Of a stretch of DNA of 41,714 bases, positions 6,830 to 15,078 are shown piece by piece. A model generated the notes under the pieces. It had not been told where the DNA came from and searched no databases. It saw only the letters and a list, made by a program, of their open reading frames with translations. A program made the position numbers and the translations under genes. The DNA is from a virus: the IMG/VR virus record IMGVR_UViG_3300036859_000609, positions 1 through 41,714 of that record. The stretch is one strand, 5' to 3'. Numbering within the stretch: the stretch's first letter is position 1; each line of letters opens with the position of its first letter.

Positions 6830-9406
6830 ATGGCGGACGGCCCGAACATCGGCTTCGCCACGCTTTCCGTTATCCCCTCGCTCAAAGGGATGGACGCCAC
6901 CATTCGCGGGCAGCTCGGCGGGTTCGGTCCGCTCGGCCAGTCGGCCGGGAGGCTCCTCGGCGACGGCATCAGCGGTGGAGCCACGGCCGGCACGAAGTCC
7001 CTGAAGTCGAAGCTCCTGCCGCTGATCGGCGTCGCCGGAGCTGTCGGCACCGCCCTGTTCAAGATCGGGTCGGACTTCGACGACGCGAGCGACACGATCC
7101 GCGTCGGGACGGGCGAGACGGGCCGCGCGCTGGGGCGGCTCGAGGGTGACTTCCGCAAGGTTGTCTCCACCGTCCCCGCCGACTTCGGGTCGGCCGCGAC
7201 CGCCGTCACCGATCTGCATCGGAGGCTGGACATCACGGGGCGCCCCCTGCGGCGCCTCTCAGCTCAATTCCTCGAGCTCTCGAGGATCACCAAGACCGAC
7301 GTCGGCCAGAACGTGGCCGACGTCACTCGCGTCTTCGGGGACTGGGCGATCGAGATGCGCGATCAGCCCAAGGCACTCGATGCGATCTTCCGCGCGTCGC
7401 AGGCCACCGGTGTCGGCGTCGGCCGGCTCTCGCAGGGCGTGGTGAAGTTCGGCGCGCCCCTGCGCCAGCTCGGTTTCGGGTTCGCCCAGTCGCTCGGCCT
7501 GATGGGGAAGTTCGAGAAGGAAGGCGTGAACACCGAGCTCGTCATGGGCTCGCTGCGCATCGCCTTGGGCAAGCTCGCGCGCTCGAGCGCCGACGTGCAG
7601 AAGGCGCAGCTCGCCGTCACCGTGGCCGAGGCGGCGCGGAACAAGGCGCTGCGCGAGCACGGCGCGGCAAGCGTGGAGGCGCGCGCGGCCGAGCAGAGCC
7701 TCGCCGAGGCGCGCGCGACGGCCGCGGCCGCGCTGAAGGCTCAGGACGTCCCGGCTGCGTTCCGCGCCCAGGTCGACGCCATCAAGGACGCCGGCTCAGC
7801 CGCCAAGGCCAACGCGCTCGCGTTGCAGCTGTTCGGCGCGCGCGCGGGCCCCGACATGGCCGCGGCGATCCGCGAGGGGCGCTTCAACATCGGCAAGCTC
7901 TTCGACACGATCGCCAGCGGCAAGGACACGGTCCGCAAGGCCGGGAAGGACACCCGCGACCTCGCCGAGGAGTGGCTGCTGTTCAAGAACCGGCTCAAGA
8001 CCGCGATCGAGCCGCTCGCGCGCGGGGTGTTCGACGCGCTCGGCAAGGCGATGAAGTTCATCAACACCCCTGCGGGTCGCATGATCGCCACCTTCGTCGG
8101 CATCGCCGGCGCCGCGATCGGCCTCGCATTCGGGATCAAGCAGGTGGGCGAGGCCTTCACAGCGATCAAGGCCCTGGCGACCACCAACCCCTTCGCTCTG
8201 GCGCTGGCCGGGGCGATCGTTGCCGCCGTCCTCATCATCAAGAACTGGGACAAGGTCAAGGGTTTCTTCCTGGCCATCGGCCGGTTCTTCAGCCGGATCG
8301 GCGCCGCGATCGGTCGCTTCTTCAGCGGCCTGGCCGCCAAGGTGATCCCCTTCGCGAAGAAGTTCTGGCCGCTGCTCATCGCCGTGCTGTTCCCCCTCGC
8401 CGGCGTCGCGATCGCACTGGTGAAGTTCCGCGGACCGATCATCGACTTCTTCAAGAAGCTCCCGGGGTGGATCCTCAAGGCGCTCGGCGCCGTCGGCTCG
8501 TTCCTGCTCAACGCCGGCAAGGCATTGCTCGAGGGGCTGTGGAACGGCGCCAAGGCGATCCTGGGGGCGTACCTGCGCTTCTACGTGCAGCTCCCCCGGC
8601 TCGTCCTGCGCGCGCTGGGCAACGTCGCGCGCTGGCTCTTCGACGCCGGAAAGGCGGTGCTCCGCGGGCTGTGGAGCGGGGCCAAGGTCGTCATCCCCGC
8701 GATGCTCCGCTTCTGGGCCTCGATCCCCGTGCGCGTGCTGCGCGCGCTGGGCAATCTCGTGAAGTTCCTGTTCGACAAGGGCAAGGAGTTGCTCGGCGGG
8801 CTCTGGGACGGCGCGCAGGCGATCTTCGGCAGCCTCTTCGACTGGGTGAAGGGCCTGCCGGGCCGGATCCTGCGCGGCATCGGCAACCTCGGGACGCTGC
8901 TGATCGAGGTCGGCAAGGACATCATCCGAGGGCTGTGGGAAGGCATCAAGGCCATGGGCCCGTGGCTGCTCGGCAAGCTCACAGGCTTCTTCAAGAGCTT
9001 CGTGCCGGGCCCGATCAAGCACATCTTCGGCATCGACTCCCCGTCGAAGCTGTTCAAGGGCTACGGCCGCAACATCGTCGAGGGCTTCGCGCTGGGCATC
9101 GTCGGCAGCCAGCGCACCGTGACGCGCGCGATGGACCAGCTGAGCCGCGCGGTCACGACCCCCGACATCGAGCTCGAGCCCATCTCCGTCACGCGCGCGC
9201 GCCACCAGGCCGCGCGCTTCTCGGCGCGTCCGGCTCCTGCGTTCGGCACTGAAGGGGCGTCGGCGGATCCCGGTCGGCTGCGTGTGATCGAGGGCCGGCT
9301 CACGCTGGACCGCGACGGTCACGCCTTCATCCGCGGCATCGTCGTGGATGAGATCACCGACGCGCGCGAGCACAGCCGGGCGCTGAACAGGATGCGGCGT
9401 CGATGA
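6830..9406 (+). CDS. Tape measure protein
   Basis: An 858-residue protein, the longest in the genome. The N-terminus (IGFATLSVIPSLKGMDATIRGQLGG) is typical of tape measure proteins. A long alpha-helical body includes an Ala-rich stretch (about residues 250-300). Hydrophobic segments near residues 420-530 are followed by repeated amphipathic units with W/F-x-x-G-K-x-x-x-x-G-LW (about 545-730). A late FGIDSPSKLFKGYGRN motif (about 730-745) is common near the end of these proteins. Tail length scales with this protein, so the tail is probably somewhat over 100 nm. Its ATG follows the chaperone stop closely, and its stop overlaps the next ATG. Confidence 0.92.
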   Translation: MADGPNIGFATLSVIPSLKGMDATIRGQLGGFGPLGQSAGRLLGDGISGGATAGTKSLKSKLLPLIGVAGAVGTALFKIGSDFDDASDTIRVGTGETGRALGRLEGDFRKVVSTVPADFGSAATAVTDLHRRLDITGRPLRRLSAQFLELSRITKTDVGQNVADVTRVFGDWAIEMRDQPKALDAIFRASQATGVGVGRLSQGVVKFGAPLRQLGFGFAQSLGLMGKFEKEGVNTELVMGSLRIALGKLARSSADVQKAQLAVTVAEAARNKALREHGAASVEARAAEQSLAEARATAAAALKAQDVPAAFRAQVDAIKDAGSAAKANALALQLFGARAGPDMAAAIREGRFNIGKLFDTIASGKDTVRKAGKDTRDLAEEWLLFKNRLKTAIEPLARGVFDALGKAMKFINTPAGRMIATFVGIAGAAIGLAFGIKQVGEAFTAIKALATTNPFALALAGAIVAAVLIIKNWDKVKGFFLAIGRFFSRIGAAIGRFFSGLAAKVIPFAKKFWPLLIAVLFPLAGVAIALVKFRGPIIDFFKKLPGWILKALGAVGSFLLNAGKALLEGLWNGAKAILGAYLRFYVQLPRLVLRALGNVARWLFDAGKAVLRGLWSGAKVVIPAMLRFWASIPVRVLRALGNLVKFLFDKGKELLGGLWDGAQAIFGSLFDWVKGLPGRILRGIGNLGTLLIEVGKDIIRGLWEGIKAMGPWLLGKLTGFFKSFVPGPIKHIFGIDSPSKLFKGYGRNIVEGFALGIVGSQRTVTRAMDQLSRAVTTPDIELEPISVTRARHQAARFSARPAPAFGTEGASADPGRLRVIEGRLTLDRDGHAFIRGIVVDEITDAREHSRALNRMRRR

Positions 9407-11295
9407 CGATCTCCAAGCAGGAGGACCTGATCGGGACGTTCGCGCGCGAGGACCTGCCCGACGCGAACTTCGGCCGCAAGACGTTCCTCACCGTGCGCGC
9501 CGTGTCCGGTGGCGAGGGGCGCTACGCGTACATCTGGGCCGATCAGCCCTTCGACACCGACGATCACGTCTTCGATGCGCTGCTCGACGTCTACACGCGC
9601 TCAGGCTGGGATGCCGGCGGGCCACACACGATCACCGTGCGGCGGATCTCCGAGCCGTGGGTGACGACTGGGGCCAGCGGATTGACGTGGAACAACGCGC
9701 CGGCCGTCGCCGGCACCGCGGTCACCCTCGAGGTCGACGACACCGACGACGGCACGCTGATCGAGATCGACGTGACCTCGATCCTGGAGGAGGCCGCCTC
9801 GGGCGAGCCGTTCTACGGCTTCCGACTCGCGGTCGACACCACGGGCATCAAGCGCCTGCACTCCGCGCGCGCGGCGGCCGGCGAGGTGCATCCCTCCCTG
9901 GCAACCGACTGGAGCGCAGATCCCGGTCCGCCGACCGACCAGAGCCCCTCGGGTGGGCGCTCCATCTCGCTCGCGCAGCCGCCCTTCGGCTGGGTCTTCG
10001 CCGACACCAAGGGCGAGTACCAGACCGAGTTCCAGCTGCAGATCGACAACGCGACGGACTTCGCGACGCCCGTGTACGACTCGGACTGGGTCGCCTCCGA
10101 GGACTGGGAGCACACCCCCGACGCCGGCGACTTCGCCGCCACCGACGGCTCGACCTACTACTGGCGCGTCCGCGTCCGGGATAACTACGGGCTCGAGAGC
10201 GACTGGTCCGATGTCGCGAGCTTCCGGCGCGACACCAAGGGCACGCTCGCGATCACCAACCCTCCGGCGTCGCCGAACAACCAGGTCACCGACACCACCC
10301 CGGTCATCACCCACACGTTCAGCGACCGCACCCAGGAGGCCGTCGAGTACCTGCTCTACGAGTTCGACGACGACGACAGCCAGTGGCACCTGATCTACCG
10401 CACGCGTCGAACGACCACGGACACCAGTTTCACGCTGCCCGAGGAGGACGACGAGGGCAACATCTTGCTCGATCTCGAGCTCTACCGGATCAAGGTCCGC
10501 GTGTGGGACACCCTCGACCGCGAGAGTCGTCCCGGCGACCGTGCCTACGTCGAGCTCACGCGCGAGTTCACGGTCGTGCCCGGCGATCCCGATCCCGTCG
10601 AGACGCTCGTCGTCGCCCAGGGCGAGGGCACGGACGGCGGCGCGGTCGAACTCACCTGGACGATCACCGTGCAGCCCGACGCCTTCACGATCCTGGTCGA
10701 CGGCCGCATCGTCGCGCTGCGCATCCCCTCCGAGGACGTGCTGGTCGGTGGAAGCACCTATAGCTACCTGCTCTGGAACGTCTCGGGGCGCACGGAGCAC
10801 GACTTCGAGGTGCGCGCGGTGCAGCTGGACGGTGGCGAGTGGAGCCACTCCACCGGCAACCCGGTCGAGACGTTCCAGCCGGAGCCGAAGGGCATCTGGC
10901 TCGTCGCGATCGAGGAAGACATCCGCCTGGTGCTCACCACGCCGGCGGGAAGCAGCGAACAGAAGCTCGCGATCGCCAAGAGCGGCGCCACCTACAACCC
11001 CGTCGGCCGGCGCGCGCCCGTGGTCATCATCGACGCCGTCCGCGGCTACGAGGGCTCGATCGCCGGCAGCATCGGCGACTACCTCAGCGTCGCGGGCGAG
11101 ACCTGGAAGCACCGGCTCGAACGCCTGCAGGGCTTGCGGCCCGACTCCGAGATCCGGCTGATCTTCGACGACCTCAACATCCGGGTCGCCCTCAACGGCG
11201 AGCCCGACGTCGGCTTCATCGGCGAGGGCGAGTGGTCGGCGACGATCCCCCTGGTGCAGACCGGGAGCTTCACGTTCCGCACGGTGCGGCCGTGA
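9403..11295 (+). CDS. Tail tip protein with DNRLRE-like and fibronectin-like domains
   Basis: A 630-residue protein overlapping the tape measure gene by four bases. The N-terminal 180 residues resemble DNRLRE-type carbohydrate-binding domains (FLTVRAV...SWV-like TGASGLTWNNAP...IEIDVTSIL...FYGFRLAVDT). The middle holds repeated beta-sandwich units with fibronectin-III-like patterns (YYWRVRVRDNYGLESDWSD near residue 252, YRIKVRVWDTLDRES near 364, DFEVRAVQLDGGEWS near 467). The last 150 residues are unassigned. It is probably part of the tail tip that contacts the cell surface. Confidence 0.8.
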   Translation: MTISKQEDLIGTFAREDLPDANFGRKTFLTVRAVSGGEGRYAYIWADQPFDTDDHVFDALLDVYTRSGWDAGGPHTITVRRISEPWVTTGASGLTWNNAPAVAGTAVTLEVDDTDDGTLIEIDVTSILEEAASGEPFYGFRLAVDTTGIKRLHSARAAAGEVHPSLATDWSADPGPPTDQSPSGGRSISLAQPPFGWVFADTKGEYQTEFQLQIDNATDFATPVYDSDWVASEDWEHTPDAGDFAATDGSTYYWRVRVRDNYGLESDWSDVASFRRDTKGTLAITNPPASPNNQVTDTTPVITHTFSDRTQEAVEYLLYEFDDDDSQWHLIYRTRRTTTDTSFTLPEEDDEGNILLDLELYRIKVRVWDTLDRESRPGDRAYVELTREFTVVPGDPDPVETLVVAQGEGTDGGAVELTWTITVQPDAFTILVDGRIVALRIPSEDVLVGGSTYSYLLWNVSGRTEHDFEVRAVQLDGGEWSHSTGNPVETFQPEPKGIWLVAIEEDIRLVLTTPAGSSEQKLAIAKSGATYNPVGRRAPVVIIDAVRGYEGSIAGSIGDYLSVAGETWKHRLERLQGLRPDSEIRLIFDDLNIRVALNGEPDVGFIGEGEWSATIPLVQTGSFTFRTVRP

Positions 11296-12470
11296 TCGAC
11301 CTTGGGTTGACCCATGCGGAGCGCCGCGCCTACCACCGGGCGCTGCGCCACTCGCGCCTGATGGCGATCAAGGTCACCATCCGCGACCAGAACGAGAAGC
11401 CGGTCGGCGAGCTCACGACGCGCGTCCTCGAGGGCTCCGTCGAGGTCGACTGCAGCGGGCAGATCAAGCGCCGGCTCGACCTGCGGCTGCTCGACCCCTA
11501 CGGGCGCTTGCATCTCAGCGGCCGCTCGCCGGCGCCCACGGCCCTGTTCTTCGACCGCTTCATCTCGGTGGAGCGCCTCGACTACGTCGCCGAGCTCGAC
11601 GAGTGGGTCGAGTGTCCGGTGTTCTGGGGCCCCCTCACGCGCTTCGAGCGCCAGGGCGCCCTCGTGGCGATCGAGGCGCTGGGCAAGGAGATCCTCGCGC
11701 TCGAGCCGGCGGTCGTCTGGCGGCACTTCAAGCGTCGCAAAGGCACGCTCGCGACGCAGGCGATCCGCGACATCCTCGCTCTCGCCGGCGAGACGCGCTT
11801 CGATCTCCCGGAGCTGCCGGGGGAGCGCCTTCCGCACCGGCTTGGTCTCACGCGACACGACGAGGCCTGGCCGCGCGCCAAGCGGATCGCCAAGTCGATC
11901 GACCGGCAGATGTTCTACGACGGTCGCGGCCGCGTCCGGCTGCGCAACTTCCCCCAGAAGCCCTGCTTCGAGTTCTGGGCGATCGAGGCGGACGGCGCGC
12001 CTGCGCCGACGGTGATCGGAGACCCCGTGGTCACCTACGACCGCGAGATCCTGCGCAACGTCGCCGAGGTGCTCGGGCGTCCGCCCAAGGGCAAGCGCAA
12101 GAAGCGGATCCGCGGGGTCGCGCGCGCCAAGCGTCGGAACCCGCTGTCGCCGCACTCGCTGGCTCGCAACGACGTGCCGCTGCACCTGGTCATCACCCAC
12201 GAGAACGACAAGATCCGCCGGCGGCCGCGCGCACGCACGATCGCGCGGCGCCTGCTGCGCAACCACCTCAAGCTCGGCGTGCACCCGTCCTTCTCGTGCC
12301 TGCCGGTACCCCACCTCGAGGAGAACGACGTCGTGCAGCTCGTCACGCGCGACACGACCTTCACGTTCCGGCTCCGGTCGTTCTCGATCCCCCTGACGGC
12401 CGAGGCGCCGATGACGATCGGGGTCCTGCCCGAGCAGCCGGTGCGCAGGGCCCGCAGGAGGCGCAGGTGA
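11292..12470 (+). CDS. Minor tail / baseplate hub-like protein
   Basis: A 392-residue protein with a GTG start overlapping the upstream stop. It has an N-terminal beta domain (IKVTIRDQNEKPVGEL...GSVEVDCSGQIKRRLDLRLLDP), a region that suits a hub fold (ALGKEILALEPAV, ATQAIRDILALAG), then a very basic segment and a final beta part. The order tape measure, distal tail protein, hub, fibre supports a tail-tip hub. The C-terminus ends in a run of arginines, which may bind another tail protein. Confidence 0.75.
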   Translation: MIDLGLTHAERRAYHRALRHSRLMAIKVTIRDQNEKPVGELTTRVLEGSVEVDCSGQIKRRLDLRLLDPYGRLHLSGRSPAPTALFFDRFISVERLDYVAELDEWVECPVFWGPLTRFERQGALVAIEALGKEILALEPAVVWRHFKRRKGTLATQAIRDILALAGETRFDLPELPGERLPHRLGLTRHDEAWPRAKRIAKSIDRQMFYDGRGRVRLRNFPQKPCFEFWAIEADGAPAPTVIGDPVVTYDREILRNVAEVLGRPPKGKRKKRIRGVARAKRRNPLSPHSLARNDVPLHLVITHENDKIRRRPRARTIARRLLRNHLKLGVHPSFSCLPVPHLEENDVVQLVTRDTTFTFRLRSFSIPLTAEAPMTIGVLPEQPVRRARRRRR

Positions 12471-13621
12471 GCCGCACGGTCGAGTACGGCGTGATCCTCA
12501 ATGTCGACGAGGAGATCGACGGCAGCGTCCTGACCTCCGACGCGGCCACCGACGATACCGTGCTGTACGTCGATGACACCACCGACTTCGAGGAAGAGGG
12601 CGGCGACGTCATCATCGACGAGGTCATCTACGAGTACACCGCCGTCGACGATGAAGCCGGCACGATCACCCTCGCCACGGGCCTGCTGGCCGATGCGGCC
12701 GCGGAGACTTACGTCGACATCACGCCTTCCGGGGACGACCGCATCGCCACCGTGCGCATCGACAACGCGCACGACGAGGGCGAATACATCGAGGCGCCGA
12801 TCCTGCACTCGTTGTTCCCGTTCCTGGCCCCCGGGGCGCGCGACCAGCGCGGCGGCGAGCAGGTCAAGCTCCGCGACGATGGATCCGGCTGGATCGTCGT
12901 CGACGTGCTCGGGCAGGTTCCCGTACCGGACCCCGAGATCCTCCAACCCCCAGGTGGTGGAGGGGGGACTGGCTCGCTCGAGGCGCTGGGGCGCGCGTCG
13001 GTCGAAGCCGCGCCGCTAGGCGCCGACGACGAGGAGTTCACCGAGGATCTCGGCGGCCTCACGGTCGAGGTGCAGCGCAGCGGCGACACGAACTCGTGGG
13101 CCGTGAAGCACGAGCGCGCGCTGTACGTCAACACCGATACGCCCGGCGGCAACGGGGACATGCACGCCATCCTCAAGGCCGTCGCGCTGTCGGTCGGCGA
13201 CTACATCGAGTGCGCCGTCGAGTTCACGGTCGACAAGGTCTACTTCGGGCCGGCCCTGGTCATCAGCGACGGAGCCGCGTTCGGGTCGGGCAAGCAGGCG
13301 GTCGTGTGTATCTTCTCGCCCGGCTCGACGTGGACGTCGCGCATCGAGAACCGATCCAACTGGTCCTCGACCGCAGCGCAAGGCGGCGACTTCGACTACT
13401 CGACGCCGCGCTACGCCTACCTCAGGTTGAAGTACGAGGCCACCGACACCTTCCGCGGTTACTACTCGATCGACGGCAAGACGTGGCAGGACATCGGGTC
13501 GCTCACGATCTCTATGACGCCGAGCCACATCGGCATCGCCGCCTATCACTTCAACGCGAGCAGCCCCGTCTCCGGGTGGCTGCAGTACCACAACTTCCGC
13601 GTCAACCCCGCCGACGACTGA
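12467..13621 (+). CDS. Tail fibre / receptor-binding protein with lectin-like C-terminus
   Basis: A 384-residue protein coupled to the hub gene by a GTGA overlap. The N-terminal 150 residues are beta-rich and acidic and end in a Gly/Pro linker (QPPGGGGGTG near residue 165). The C-terminal 200 residues show the pattern of concanavalin-like, DUF1349-type domains: FTEDLGGLTVEV at the start, YAYLRLKYEATDTFRGYYSIDGKTWQDIG, then HIGIAAYHFN. Such domains bind sugars. This is the best candidate for the receptor-binding protein. Confidence 0.78.
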   Translation: MSRTVEYGVILNVDEEIDGSVLTSDAATDDTVLYVDDTTDFEEEGGDVIIDEVIYEYTAVDDEAGTITLATGLLADAAAETYVDITPSGDDRIATVRIDNAHDEGEYIEAPILHSLFPFLAPGARDQRGGEQVKLRDDGSGWIVVDVLGQVPVPDPEILQPPGGGGGTGSLEALGRASVEAAPLGADDEEFTEDLGGLTVEVQRSGDTNSWAVKHERALYVNTDTPGGNGDMHAILKAVALSVGDYIECAVEFTVDKVYFGPALVISDGAAFGSGKQAVVCIFSPGSTWTSRIENRSNWSSTAAQGGDFDYSTPRYAYLRLKYEATDTFRGYYSIDGKTWQDIGSLTISMTPSHIGIAAYHFNASSPVSGWLQYHNFRVNPADD

Positions 13622-13630
13622 GGGCGCGAG

Positions 13631-13828
13631 ATGAACGAGACGATCATGCTGCGGGGCGGGCCGGCCGACGGCACGATCCGGCCGCTCGCGGAGGCAGGTG
13701 CCGACGAGTACGTCGTGCGCGACGCGACCTATGTTCGCACGAACGAGCTCGTGGACGGGCGCCCCGTTTTCGAGTTCCGCCCCGGGGCGATTCCGCCGGA
13801 ATCACTCCGCCAGCCCAGCGAGGCGTAA
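13631..13828 (+). CDS. Small conserved-looking phage protein
   Basis: A 65-residue protein opening MNETIMLRGGPADG, a pattern I recall in small proteins beside phage tail genes, whose function is not known. A GGGCGCGAG site precedes the ATG. The 3' end contains the second copy of the dispersed palindrome, which encodes IPPES here. It is the last gene of the tail block before the membrane proteins. Confidence 0.7.
   Translation: MNETIMLRGGPADGTIRPLAEAGADEYVVRDATYVRTNELVDGRPVFEFRPGAIPPESLRQPSEA
13789..13803. promoter_or_regulatory. Dispersed palindrome, copy 2
   Basis: GATTCCGCCGGAATC followed by AC, identical in its 15-bp core to copies 1 and 3. It lies 25 bases before the stop of a small gene and about 48-62 bases upstream of the membrane-protein start at 13851, so a protein bound here could affect entry into the lysis block. 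Confidence 0.6.
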
Positions 13829-13850
13829 CCCGATTCGAAGGGCCCCTCTC

Positions 13851-14627
13851 ATGGCAGATCACGACCACGCGAAGCTCGAGGCGCAGGTCGAGAACATCGA
13901 CCGGAAGGTGGACCGCCTGAACACCCTGTTGCTCGGCGTCAACGGGCAGCAGAGCCTCGTGGGGCGCGTCGGAATGCTCGAGCGCGACCAGAGGCAGCTC
14001 GGCGACGACCTCGCCGGCGCGCGCCTCCAAGGCGAGGTGCGGTGGGCCAAGCTGACGATGATTCCCGCGGTCATCGCGGTGCTCGTCAGCTTCGGGGTCC
14101 TCGGCATCGGCAGCCTCTTCAGCGGATCCACGCCGCCCCAGCAGCCACCCGTCATCACCGTCGTGGTGCCCACGCCGAGCGCCGCACAGGAAGGAGCGTC
14201 ACGTGGCACGACGTCGCAGGCTCCGCCCGTCCCGGGAACCGGTAGCGCTGGGGCATCTGGCGGCGATCTTGTTCGGCTTGTTCGCAGCCAAGGTCCTGCA
14301 TCTCACGCTCAACGAGCTCACGGTCGCCCAGGTCGCGGCGAACACCGTGGTCGCGCTGCTCGTGCGCACGCGGACGCAGCCCGTGCGCGCAGACGGCACC
14401 CCCATCGCCCCGCGAAGGCGCGGCTGAACCATCCGCCGCTCTTCGCGATCGACCTCGGAGGCGTCCATGCGCGCGCGCTTGTTGTGCCCGCACTGCTTCC
14501 GGGTTGGGATTCGCCACGAGCTCTCGGAGAGCGAGATCCGGGGCTGGATGTGCAACTGCTGCGGCCGGCTCGACCTAGGCGAGGGTGCCCTCGTGGAGGA
14601 CGACCATGGAGAGCGAACTCGACGTAG
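13851..14627 (+). CDS. Coiled-coil membrane protein of the lysis block (3' extent doubtful)
   Basis: The ATG follows GAAGGGCCCCTCTC. Residues 1-65 form a coiled coil (LEAQVENIDRKVDRLNTLL), residues about 67-88 are one transmembrane helix (MIPAVIAVLVSFGVLGIGSLF), and a Pro-rich segment follows. This layout fits phage lysis-block membrane proteins. After residue about 118 the frame runs for more than 400 bases over two other genes and becomes Arg/Ala/His-rich, like an out-of-frame shadow. No stop occurs in any frame before the next ribosome site. Either a stop was lost, or a base is missing, or the long overlap is real. Treat residues beyond about 118 as unsupported. Confidence 0.6.
   Translation: MADHDHAKLEAQVENIDRKVDRLNTLLLGVNGQQSLVGRVGMLERDQRQLGDDLAGARLQGEVRWAKLTMIPAVIAVLVSFGVLGIGSLFSGSTPPQQPPVITVVVPTPSAAQEGASRGTTSQAPPVPGTGSAGASGGDLVRLVRSQGPASHAQRAHGRPGRGEHRGRAARAHADAARARRRHPHRPAKARLNHPPLFAIDLGGVHARALVVPALLPGWDSPRALGERDPGLDVQLLRPARPRRGCPRGGRPWRANST
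14203..14427 (+). CDS. Small membrane protein, candidate holin
   Basis: A 74-residue protein with a GTG preceded by the strong site GGAAGGAGCGTCAC. It has a basic N-terminus (MARRRRLRPSR), two hydrophobic helices (HLAAILFGLFAAKVLHL and VAQVAANTVVALLVRT) and a basic C-terminus, a typical two-span holin layout. The nearby endolysin-like gene supports this role. It starts inside the upstream reading frame. Confidence 0.68.
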   Translation: MARRRRLRPSREPVALGHLAAILFGLFAAKVLHLTLNELTVAQVAANTVVALLVRTRTQPVRADGTPIAPRRRG

Positions 14628-14658
14628 CGAGGGAGCCGATCGACAACGCTCTCCATGA
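14467..14658 (+). CDS. Small zinc-ribbon protein
   Basis: A 63-residue protein with a CGGAGGCGTCC ribosome site. CPHC (residues 8-11) and CNCC (about 30-33) form a clear zinc ribbon. The last 20 residues overlap the next gene in another frame and look like spill-over, so the functional part is probably the first 42 residues. Function unknown. Confidence 0.62.
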   Translation: MRARLLCPHCFRVGIRHELSESEIRGWMCNCCGRLDLGEGALVEDDHGERTRRSEGADRQRSP

Positions 14659-14836
14659 GACGGTGTCGAAGACGACCGAGGAGCTGCTCGTCGCGTGGTG
14701 TCTGGTGGTCGAGACGATCGACGGCGAGAGCGAGCGCCACCTCCACTATCTGGACTCCAACCTCACGGCCTGGGCGGCGCGCGGGATGCTCGAGGAGGCC
14801 GTCGATCTCGCGAGCCCGGACGAGGACGACGACTGA
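14606..14836 (+). CDS. Small hypothetical acidic protein
   Basis: A 76-residue protein. The frame is open from 14585, but a GTGGAGGACGACC ribosome site points to the ATG at 14606. The sequence is helical (HETVSKTTEELLVAWCLVVETI) with an acidic end (SPDEDDD). Its TGA overlaps the next ATG. I do not recognise the family. Confidence 0.65.
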   Translation: MESELDVAREPIDNALHETVSKTTEELLVAWCLVVETIDGESERHLHYLDSNLTAWAARGMLEEAVDLASPDEDDD

Positions 14837-15078
14837 TGGCCCCCAAGGCGAAACTGTCCCTCGAGGAGTTCCTCGGTTCCTACACGGGGCGCGTGAACAA
14901 GGGAACGTGCTTCGTCTGCCTGCTCGCCGAGCGCGTCGACATCGACACGGCTCTGCGGGAGAAGGTCCCGGCGACACCATTGGCCCGCTGGTTGCGCGCG
15001 CGCGGCTACACCGAGCCGGAGGGCGCGCTCACGGCGCGCATCAACAACCACAAGACGAGGGGGCACCATGAAGGATAA
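14836..15078 (+). CDS. Small hypothetical protein
   Basis: An 80-residue basic protein coupled to its upstream neighbour by TGATG. It contains two cysteines close together (CFVC) and a segment TPLARWLRARGYTEPEGALTARI that reads as a small winged-helix-like fold. It overlaps the start of the metallophosphoesterase gene by 11 bases. Function unknown. Confidence 0.62.
   Translation: MAPKAKLSLEEFLGSYTGRVNKGTCFVCLLAERVDIDTALREKVPATPLARWLRARGYTEPEGALTARINNHKTRGHHEG

Noticed and set aside
7796-9373. A 525-codon minus-strand open frame opposite the tape measure gene
   Set aside because: It mirrors the codon bias of the tape measure gene and has no domain, start site or operon context.
14585-14605. 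Upstream GTG start for the acidic protein at 14606
   Set aside because: The ribosome site GTGGAGG lies between the two starts and serves the ATG at 14606.
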